Assembly (NCBI GenBank): GCA_030604505.1
Contig: JAUVVT010000194.1
Coordinates: 1 to 5,101 of the forward strand
Direction: 5' to 3'
Length of the DNA: 5,101 nt
Source of the DNA: a bacterium
Lineage (GTDB): Bacteria > SM23-31 > JAUVVT01
This document shows positions 1 to 5,101 of the stretch, piece after piece. The notes beneath the pieces are model-generated. The model searched no databases. It had not been told where the DNA came from and was given only the letters and a program-made list of their open reading frames with translations. A program made the position numbers and the translations under genes. The first letter of the stretch is position 1. The number at the start of each line of letters is the position of its first letter.

Positions 1-396
1 AATAAATTCTCCAGCTGGGATCTTTATCATCTTAATGCCTTTTACTTTAAACCTTACCTGCTCGAGGTCTGAAAAACTTGATTCTTCCGTTCCCCACCAC
101 ACGCATATCTTTCCCCCCGGACTTTCTATAATATCATATCCATTACCGCTGAGATATTTCATCGGTAAAAATCTCCAGATTTTTCCCGAGTCCCTGCTGT
201 AGCGTATAAAGACATAGGCAGGTGAATCCGGTGAAATCTCAGGGTCATCAAGATTATATTCAATTACTAATCTTGGACCACCCTGTTCAGTTTGTTCTTT
301 TCTTAGCTTTACGTCTGAAATATTAATAAATTGAGAATAAGATAAATTCGGAATCAAAAGAATAACAACGGTTAATAATATATTTTTTTTAAGCAT
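1..396 (-). CDS. Secreted FGE/SUMF1-domain protein, N-terminal part (runs off left edge)
   Basis: Reading from ATG at 396 on the minus strand gives 132 codons without a stop before the window edge. Residues 1-22 form a Sec signal peptide: lysines at 3-4, a hydrophobic core at about 6-18, and a likely cleavage near SYSQ. Residues 26-120 resemble the beta-sandwich domain that often precedes formylglycine-generating-enzyme (FGE) domains, with the pattern LVIEYNL, RYSRDSGKIW, a glycine-rich turn and VRFKVKGI. Residues 123-132 (MIKIPAGEFI) match the usual opening of the FGE-sulfatase domain. The catalytic core lies outside the window, so sulfatase activation cannot be claimed; many family members are not true FGEs. 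An AAGGAA at 401-406 lies 4 nt upstream of the ATG and supports this start. It follows the oxidoreductase gene by 43 bp and is probably co-transcribed. Placement in the family is fairly secure, function is not. Confidence 0.75.
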   Translation of the reverse strand, partial: MLKKNILLTVVILLIPNLSYSQFINISDVKLRKEQTEQGGPRLVIEYNLDDPEISPDSPAYVFIRYSRDSGKIWRFLPMKYLSGNGYDIIESPGGKICVWWGTEESSFSDLEQVRFKVKGIKMIKIPAGEFI

Positions 397-439
397 GCTA
401 TTCCTTTGGACTAATAAGTGTTTAAAAAGTGTAACTTTA

Positions 440-1801
440 TTATACCTTCTCCGGCACAATCCACGGCTCTCTGTAATTGGCTTTTAAATATTTATTTGCT
501 TCTGCATCATTTACAAACGTTTCAGTTTTTCCATCAAATTTTAATTTCCGATTACCAACCCTGTACGAGATGTTAGCAAGATGACACAATATCATCGAAA
601 GATGAACTTCTTCAATATCTGCATTGGGCTTTTTGCGACTGTTCATACAACTTATGAAATTTTCAAATTGTTCATCAGTTATATTTTTTTCTGTCATATA
701 TCCAAATTTTATACGGCTTTTTTCTGAAACGGCTAATTCATTTTCCTGAGTTCCTTTCTTTTCTTTATAAACCTGCCATCCTCCTCCGTGTCTCCCGAAG
801 TACATAAAACCCTCTGTTCCACATATTTCAATCTTTGTGGAACAAAAGGGCCAGTCTGGGAATTGATTTGGATCTTTGATATGTACGATTCTATGCATAT
901 AAGGTGACCAGAGAGAGCCTTCAGCAAGCAATGTAATTTTGCCGAATCTATAAGTTGCAAACTGAGTATCCGGTTGTTCTCGTCCATCATTAAAATAATA
1001 AACTCCCCCTTCATTATAAACGGTATCCGGATATCTTTTACCAATCAAACACCGTACCAAATCCATTTGGTGAATCATATCAGCCATAATATAACCGGTA
1101 TAAAAATCCCATAATCTCCAAAACCATCTACCCGGACGATAGGGAAGCATAGGTGACGGACCACACCATAGGTCATAATCCAAACCTTCTGGAACGGGTT
1201 CTATATCAGCTACATTGATAGGACCGGATTTCTGCATAAGAAAAACACGCGCCAGATAGATATCTCCAAGTTTTCCTGAGTGGATATAATTAACAGCATC
1301 TTCAAGATAGTAAGCGCTGCGTGATTGTGTTCCCACCTGAACAATCCTTTTATATTTACGAGCTGCTTCGACCATCTTTCTGCCGTCCCAAATGCTCAGT
1401 GAAAGGGGTTTTTCCACGTAAACATCTTTTCCTGCCTGACAAGCCATAATCGTACCGAGTGCATGCCAGCGGTCAGAAGTTGCATTTACAATTGCATCAA
1501 CTTCAGAATCAGCAAGCATCTCTCGAAAATCCTGCACAAATTTCGGTTTATATCCATGACCCTCTACTATAACCTCTGCTGCCCTTCCATAACGCCTTGT
1601 ATCTGCATCACAAATATATTTAATCCTTATATCATTCCTTTTTACAAGAGATTCGATAAGATGAATTCCACGACCGCCCAATCCCATTATTCCAAATATA
1701 ACTTTGCTGTTTGCTCCAATAATCTTTTTACGAGATACTGCACTAACGCCGGCAGCATAAACTGAGCCTTTTAAAAACTCACGTCTATTAAATGACTGCA
1801 T
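440..1801 (-). CDS. Tat-exported Gfo/Idh/MocA family oxidoreductase, downstream paralogue
   Basis: This encodes a 453-residue NAD(P)-dependent dehydrogenase-like protein of the Gfo/Idh/MocA family, which oxidises or reduces sugars, polyols and glycosides. Residues 5-11 (NRREFLK) form a twin-arginine motif, followed by a short hydrophobic stretch (about 12-22) and a possible cleavage after VSA at 19-21. The Rossmann fold shows GLGGRG at 40-45 and an acidic CDAD end of strand 2 at 64-67, more typical of NAD than NADP preference. EKP at 130-132 carries the family's lysine (K131). D241 and H244 in DMIHQMD match the usual DxxxH/DxxH catalytic pair, although the preceding glycine common in relatives is alanine here (A240). 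The C-terminus ends in the REPW-VP-EKV pattern common in exported relatives. Start: ATG at 1801 with AGGA at 1810-1813, 8 nt upstream. It is a tandem paralogue of the gene at 1951-3315. The substrate is unknown; family and export signal are well supported. Confidence 0.93.
   Translation of the reverse strand: MQSFNRREFLKGSVYAAGVSAVSRKKIIGANSKVIFGIMGLGGRGIHLIESLVKRNDIRIKYICDADTRRYGRAAEVIVEGHGYKPKFVQDFREMLADSEVDAIVNATSDRWHALGTIMACQAGKDVYVEKPLSLSIWDGRKMVEAARKYKRIVQVGTQSRSAYYLEDAVNYIHSGKLGDIYLARVFLMQKSGPINVADIEPVPEGLDYDLWCGPSPMLPYRPGRWFWRLWDFYTGYIMADMIHQMDLVRCLIGKRYPDTVYNEGGVYYFNDGREQPDTQFATYRFGKITLLAEGSLWSPYMHRIVHIKDPNQFPDWPFCSTKIEICGTEGFMYFGRHGGGWQVYKEKKGTQENELAVSEKSRIKFGYMTEKNITDEQFENFISCMNSRKKPNADIEEVHLSMILCHLANISYRVGNRKLKFDGKTETFVNDAEANKYLKANYREPWIVPEKV
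477..544. repeat. 68-nt exact repeat shared by the 3' ends of the two oxidoreductase genes
   Basis: Positions 477-544 are identical to 1988-2055 at a constant offset of 1511. With one mismatch (476/1987) the match extends left to 465/1976. A further 19-nt identical block (434-452 versus 1945-1963) runs through the stop codon. Both copies encode the near-C-terminal segment around KFDGKTETFVNDAEANKYLK. Identity includes synonymous positions, which protein-level conservation alone does not explain. Confidence 0.85.
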
Positions 1802-1877
1802 ATTTTTTATCCTATATTATTGGTTAAAAGTTAAGTTACGTTTTTATTTAAATTCCATTTCACCGCAGAAATAAATA

Positions 1878-1926
1878 ATTCACGATTCGACAAATTAGCT
1901 GTTGCCTGTTAGCTATTCACAACTCG
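1878..1926. repeat. Short degenerate direct repeats in the gap between the two oxidoreductase genes
   Basis: ATTCACGATTCG at 1878-1889 recurs as ATTCACAACTCG at 1915-1926 (10 of 12 identical), with a third ATTCAC at 1941-1946. Between them TTAGCTGTT (1895-1903) recurs as TTAGCTATT (1909-1917). They sit inside the 149-bp gap 1802-1950, which otherwise shows only the weak AGGA ribosome site of the downstream gene. They could be remnants of an intergenic repeat family or chance; no function is claimed. Confidence 0.3.
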
Positions 1927-1950
1927 TAAATACTAAGGCAATTCACTTTA

Positions 1951-3315
1951 TTATACCTTCTCCAGTACGACCCATGGCTCTCTGTATTTGGCTTTTAAAT
2001 ATTTATTTGCTTCTGCATCATTTACAAACGTTTCAGTTTTTCCATCAAATTTTAACTTTCTATTTCCAACACGATACGAAATATTAGCAACATGGCATAA
2101 CAATGTTGAGAGATGTGCTTCTTCGACATCTGCTTTAGGAATCTCACGGCTGCGCATACAGCTTATAAAATTTTCGATATTATTATCTGTACCCTGGCGG
2201 CTGTATTCCTGGGCAATTATTTCATTTTCCTGGCCACTCTGCCGCCAGTTTCCACCGGTAGAAGCACTCTTTGCAACATAAACCTGCCATCCTCCCCCAT
2301 GGCTTCCAAAGTCCATAAGACCCTTAGTCCCGCATATTTCTACCTTTGTAGATGTAAACGGCCAGTTAGGAAATCCGTCTGCATCTCTGATGGCACCGGG
2401 AATTTTATGCATATATGGTGTCCAGAGAGCCGATTGTGAAAGCAATGTGAGGTCGCCGAATTCATAAGTCGCCATTTGTGTATCCGGCTGTTCCCGTCCA
2501 TCCCTTAAATTGAATACCCCTCCCGAATGGGAAACAGTATCCGGATAAGTTTTACCTATTAAATACCGGACCACGTCCATTTGATGAGCAAGGTCTCCCG
2601 GAATAGCGCCGGAATAAAAATCCCACAATCCCTGCCACCATCTGCCCGGCCGATATGGAAGCATCGGCGAAGGTCCGCACCACAAGTCATAATCCAAACC
2701 GTCCGGCACAGGTGTTTCTTCGGTTTTCTGTCCAGGATTATGAAGCATCATATTATATACTCTTGCCAGATATACATCTCCGAGCTTACCGGAACGGATA
2801 TACTCGGCAGCATTATCGATCGCAGGACCACTGCGGGTTTGAATTCCAACCTGAACAATTCTCTTATATTTACGTGCCGCTTCAACCATTTTTCTGCCAT
2901 CCCAGATGCTGAGTGAAAGGGGTTTTTCCACGTAAACGTCTTTTCCTGCCTGACATGCCATAATTGTACCAAGCGCATGCCAGCGGTCGGAAGTAGCATT
3001 TATAATTGCGTCAACCTCAGGGTCAGCGAGCACATTTCGAAAGTCCTGATCAAACTTTGGCTTATAACCGTGGTCTTCCATTACACTTTCCGCTGCCGGT
3101 CCATAGCGGCGAGTGTCCGCATCACAGATATACTTAATCCTTATATCAGACCTTTTACAAAGGTGGCCAATTAGCCCCCTTCCTCTTCCCCCAACTCCCA
3201 TTATTCCCAGGATAATTTTATCATTTGCTCCAATACTCTTTTTACGGTTTAATGCAGTAACCACTGCAGCACCGATGGAACTCTTTAAGAAATTCCGCCT
3301 ATTAAATGACCTCAT
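1951..3315 (-). CDS. Tat-exported Gfo/Idh/MocA family oxidoreductase, upstream paralogue
   Basis: This encodes 454 residues and is the first gene of the minus-strand group. NRRNFLK at 5-11 and a hydrophobic stretch to about residue 21 give a Tat signal, with possible cleavage after VTA at 19-21. The nucleotide-binding loop is GVGGRG at 40-45, CDAD lies at 64-67, EKP at 130-132 (K131), and GDLAHQMD at 240-247 supplies D241 and H244. These are all key residues of a working Gfo/Idh/MocA enzyme. By hand alignment it matches its neighbour at roughly two thirds of positions, with 57 of 60 residues identical over 101-160. It differs most at about 161-200 and 305-400, and has a small insert near 350-366 (Gly/Ser/Gln-rich) that the neighbour lacks. 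Divergence in those segments, which in this family help shape the substrate pocket and dimer face, hints at different substrates. Start: ATG at 3315 preceded by AGGAGA at 3321-3326, spacing 5 nt. Specific substrate unknown. Confidence 0.94.
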   Translation of the reverse strand: MRSFNRRNFLKSSIGAAVVTALNRKKSIGANDKIILGIMGVGGRGRGLIGHLCKRSDIRIKYICDADTRRYGPAAESVMEDHGYKPKFDQDFRNVLADPEVDAIINATSDRWHALGTIMACQAGKDVYVEKPLSLSIWDGRKMVEAARKYKRIVQVGIQTRSGPAIDNAAEYIRSGKLGDVYLARVYNMMLHNPGQKTEETPVPDGLDYDLWCGPSPMLPYRPGRWWQGLWDFYSGAIPGDLAHQMDVVRYLIGKTYPDTVSHSGGVFNLRDGREQPDTQMATYEFGDLTLLSQSALWTPYMHKIPGAIRDADGFPNWPFTSTKVEICGTKGLMDFGSHGGGWQVYVAKSASTGGNWRQSGQENEIIAQEYSRQGTDNNIENFISCMRSREIPKADVEEAHLSTLLCHVANISYRVGNRKLKFDGKTETFVNDAEANKYLKAKYREPWVVLEKV

Positions 3316-3377
3316 TTTTCTCTCCTATTTTTATTATTCAATTTGTTTTTTAAATTACTAATATTAATCTAACACAG

Positions 3378-3401
3378 TTTTATGAAAATATTTTCATAAA
3401 A
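3378..3401. promoter_or_regulatory. Perfect 24-bp palindrome, candidate operator
   Basis: The half site TTTTATGAAAAT is followed immediately by its exact reverse complement, with no spacer and no mismatch over 12+12 bp. It lies 62 bp upstream of the start codon at 3315 on the minus strand, where a repressor or activator of that operon would bind, and about 230 bp upstream of the plus-strand promoter. Each arm contains TGAAAA/TTTTCA, so it is not just an A/T run. No T-tract follows at terminator spacing. The binding protein is unknown; no regulator gene is in the window. Confidence 0.45.
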
Positions 3402-3630
3402 TATTATTTAAACCGCAATAAAATCATTGAATCTAATAATACTATGGAGAAAAATATAAATATGTGCTAATATAGTTGATTAATGTTTATCAAAAAACAA
3501 CAATCTTTCAGGATGGGATTTATTGTTAAAATTATCTTTTTTTATATAAAAAATCAAGAGTTATTTTAATATGATTTCAAAATATGGGGGAATAAATATT
3601 TTTAAAAGTATAAATTTTAAATTTTAATAT

Positions 3631-3659
3631 TTGACTTTTTAAATATTGTAAACTATTAT
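3631..3659 (+). promoter_or_regulatory. Predicted sigma70-type promoter for the transporter/URO-D operon
   Basis: TTGACT at 3631-3636 (5 of 6 to TTGACA) and TATTAT at 3654-3659 (5 of 6 to TATAAT) are separated by exactly 17 bp. The stretch just upstream (about 3600-3630) is almost pure A/T and could act as an UP element. Transcription would start near 3666, leaving a leader of about 33 nt with GGAGG at 3688-3692. A second TATAAT at 3674-3679 has no decent -35 partner. Confidence 0.6.
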
Positions 3660-3698
3660 ATAATTATATACTGTATAATACTCATCCGGAGGTGCTAT

Positions 3699-4748
3699 AT
3701 GAATCCTTTTTTAGGTGTATTTTTACATTCTGTTGGCGGTTTTGCTGCCGGAAGTTTTTATATTCCATTCAAGAAAGTTCAGAACTGGGCTTGGGAAAGC
3801 TACTGGCTTGTGGGCGGTTTTTTTTCATGGATTATTGTACCTTGGATTGTGGCAATTTTGACAGTACCAGACCTTCTGACAGTCCTGACTGGAGCACCCT
3901 TAATCAATCTTGGTATTTGTTATCTATTTGGTGTATTGTGGGGTATCGGCGGACTTACATTCGGCTTGTCGATGCGCTATCTTGGTATATCGCTCGGTTA
4001 TGCTCTTGCTCTCGGATATTGTGCCGCCTTTGGCACAGTTATACCGCCGATATATTTTGGAACGTTTATTGAAATGATCGGCAGTGCCTCTGGTGTGATT
4101 ACAGTCGGTGGGGTTCTTGTGTGTCTTATAGGCATTGCCATCTGCGGTTGTGGAGGGATATTAAAGGAAAGAGAACTTTCAGAAGCCCAGAAGAAAGAGA
4201 TTATCAAAGAATTCGAATTTAAAAAAGGTTTTTGGGTCGCATTATTATGCGGCACAATGAGTGCATGCTTTGCATTCGGGATTGCAGCGGGTAAACCTAT
4301 TGCCGAAAGAGCCGTTTCACTTGGCACGACATCATTATGGATGAATAGCCCTGTTTTTATTGTTATACTTCTCGGTGGATTTACCACAAATTTTATCTGG
4401 TGTGTTATCCTGAATATAAAAAACCGCTCCTCGAAAGATTATATAGAGAGCGGGAAGGCACCTCTGTTCACAAACTATATATTTTCCGCACTTGCCGGGA
4501 CCATCTGGTATTTCCAGTTTATGTTTTATGGAATGGGCACAACCAAAATGGGCAAGTATGATTTTTCAAGCTGGAGTATTCATATGGCATTCATCATTGT
4601 TTTCAGCAATATTTGGGGATTTTATTTCAGGGAATGGAAAGGTTCGAGCAGCCGCACAATCCGTATTGTTATTTTTGGTATACTTGTGCTCATTGTGTCG
4701 ACAATGGTTATAGGACTGGGTAATTATCTTGCATCGTTTGGCAAATAA
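3699..4748 (+). CDS. rhaT: RhaT-family L-rhamnose/proton symporter-like transporter
   Basis: This encodes a 349-residue integral inner-membrane protein, close to the 344 residues of E. coli RhaT. About ten hydrophobic segments can be placed at roughly 4-22, 36-54, 68-90, 97-115, 133-152, 177-195, 215-238, 259-277, 290-309 and 321-341, with a charged cytoplasmic-type loop at 155-176. Several stretches recall E. coli RhaT: FYIPFKKVQNWAWE at 20-33, MRYLG at 92-96, LKERE at 155-159, WYFQFMFYGMG at 270-280, SWSIHMAF at 291-298 and REWK at 311-314. RhaT proteins carry L-rhamnose (and L-lyxose) into the cytoplasm with H+; RhaT-like proteins in environmental lineages may take other sugars, so the substrate is not proven. 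GGAGG at 3688-3692 sits 6 nt before the ATG and fixes the start. It is the first gene after the promoter at 3631-3659, and is followed 66 bp later by a URO-D-family gene. No rhamnose isomerase, kinase or aldolase gene is visible. Confidence 0.85.
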   Translation: MNPFLGVFLHSVGGFAAGSFYIPFKKVQNWAWESYWLVGGFFSWIIVPWIVAILTVPDLLTVLTGAPLINLGICYLFGVLWGIGGLTFGLSMRYLGISLGYALALGYCAAFGTVIPPIYFGTFIEMIGSASGVITVGGVLVCLIGIAICGCGGILKERELSEAQKKEIIKEFEFKKGFWVALLCGTMSACFAFGIAAGKPIAERAVSLGTTSLWMNSPVFIVILLGGFTTNFIWCVILNIKNRSSKDYIESGKAPLFTNYIFSALAGTIWYFQFMFYGMGTTKMGKYDFSSWSIHMAFIIVFSNIWGFYFREWKGSSSRTIRIVIFGILVLIVSTMVIGLGNYLASFGK

Positions 4749-4814
4749 ACTCAGTTTTCAGACAGCTTTAATTTCATCTGACGATAAAGAACTGTATGGG
4801 GAGAAAATATTAAT

Positions 4815-5101
4815 ATGAAACATAAAGAAACAATGACCTCGCGGGAGCGTATTTTAAAAGCTCTCAATCATGAAATCCCTGACCGTGTCCCGATTGACCT
4901 TGGAGGATTTCAAACAGGTATTCATAAAAGAGCTTATGAAGATTTGCTTAGATTTTTAGGAATTGAGGATAAAATAAAGATTCTTGACCCTGTCCAGCAG
5001 CTTGCTGTTCCATGCGAAGATGTTCTTCGGCGCTTCAGCGTTGATACCCGCTATATATGTGCACACGGACCCGATAGTTTTAATAGTACCATTGAGCAAA
5101 A
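4815..5101 (+). CDS. URO-D-family protein (uroporphyrinogen decarboxylase/methyltransferase superfamily), N-terminal part
   Basis: An open frame from ATG 4815 runs 95 codons to the window edge. The N-terminus has the hallmark opening of the URO-D superfamily: SRERILKALNHEIPDRVPID at 9-28, in which the DRVP core is the classic signature. It continues with LGGFQTGIH (29-37) and DPVQQLAVPCEDVLRRFSVDTRYI (58-81), a pattern I associate with the non-haem, catabolic branch rather than HemE. That superfamily also includes corrinoid-dependent methyltransferases (MtaA/MtbA type), but the metal-binding C-terminal residues lie outside the window, so decarboxylase versus methyltransferase cannot be decided. 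GGGGAG at 4798-4803 lies 11 nt upstream; a second in-frame ATG at 4833 has a weaker upstream site. It is co-directional with the transporter with a 66-bp gap, probably one operon. Confidence 0.82.
   Translation, partial: MKHKETMTSRERILKALNHEIPDRVPIDLGGFQTGIHKRAYEDLLRFLGIEDKIKILDPVQQLAVPCEDVLRRFSVDTRYICAHGPDSFNSTIEQ

Larger units (their letters stand above)
3316..3698. other. Divergent intergenic region between the two operons
   Basis: This 383-bp stretch has stop codons in all frames and no plausible gene. It is much richer in A/T than the flanking genes. It holds the 24-bp palindrome at 3378-3401, the plus-strand promoter at 3631-3659 and the two start-site Shine-Dalgarno sequences (TCTCCT at 3321-3326, read as AGGAGA on the minus strand, and GGAGG at 3688-3692). 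I could not single out a convincing -35/-10 pair for the minus-strand operon, although a promoter is expected between the palindrome and 3326. The middle part (about 3402-3600) shows nothing recognisable beyond A/T-rich sequence. Confidence 0.6.

Noticed and set aside
1463..1765. Open frames opposite or out of frame with the oxidoreductase and transporter genes (for example here, 2113-2439, 2581-2916 and 3998-4387)
   Set aside because: They lie entirely inside well-supported genes, similar ones recur at matching places in both paralogues because the underlying coding sequence is shared, and the products look like antisense translations.
1896..1915. TAGCT...AGCTA inverted repeat as a terminator between the two oxidoreductase genes
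   Set aside because: The stem is only about 5 bp with a roughly 10-nt loop and no T-tract follows on the minus strand, so an intrinsic terminator is not supported.
440..3315. Possible GH109-type (NAD-dependent alpha-N-acetylgalactosaminidase) assignment for the two Gfo/Idh/MocA proteins
   Set aside because: As I recall, GH109 enzymes lack the EKP lysine motif; both proteins here keep EKP and the DxxH pair, which fits dehydrogenase-type members better.
3538..3553. 16-bp perfect palindrome of T6-ATAT-A6
   Set aside because: It is made only of A and T in an extremely A/T-rich stretch, so it carries little information, and there is no G/C stem to make it a terminator.
3692..4072. 126-codon plus-strand open frame overlapping the transporter start
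   Set aside because: It is a frame shadow of the RhaT-like gene: the product lacks family resemblance, while the ribosome site at 3688-3692 and the conserved RhaT motifs belong to the frame starting at 3699.
4749..4814. Possible terminator between the transporter and the URO-D-family gene (TCAGA...TCTGA)
   Set aside because: A 5-bp stem with a loop of about 15 nt and no following T-run is too weak; the short gap favours co-transcription.

Overview
The window is AT-rich bacterial DNA with two divergent gene groups around a 383-bp, very AT-rich intergenic region. It looks like an accessory carbohydrate-metabolism locus. The protein types suggest an uncultivated Gram-negative-type lineage in or near PVC, Hydrogenedentes, Latescibacterota, Poribacteria or KSB1: Tat-exported Gfo/Idh/MocA oxidoreductases, a secreted formylglycine-generating-enzyme-like protein, a RhaT-type sugar transporter and a non-haem URO-D-family protein. 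That placement rests on general familiarity with these families. The window holds no rRNA or other marker gene to fix it.

Minus-strand group, in transcription order: a Tat-signal Gfo/Idh/MocA oxidoreductase (3315 to 1951), a close tandem paralogue (1801 to 440), and the first 132 residues of a secreted protein entering an FGE/sulfatase-modifying-factor domain (396 to beyond the left edge). Gaps are 149 and 43 bp, all genes point the same way, and no convincing terminator lies between them, so an operon is plausible.

Plus-strand group: a good sigma70-type promoter (3631-3659), a RhaT-family 10-helix transporter (3699-4748), and 66 bp later the start of a URO-D/methyltransferase-superfamily gene (4815 to beyond the right edge).

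The working picture is inferred: a sugar or modified sugar enters by the RhaT-like symporter, exported dehydrogenases oxidise sugars or glycosides, and the URO-D-family protein acts on a modified intermediate. No hydrolase, kinase, aldolase or regulator is visible to name the substrate.

The most notable DNA-level signals are a perfect 24-bp palindrome upstream of the first oxidoreductase gene, and patchy, near-perfect nucleotide identity between the two paralogues, including a 68-nt identical run, which suggests gene conversion. I see no CRISPR array, tRNA, rRNA or mobile element.
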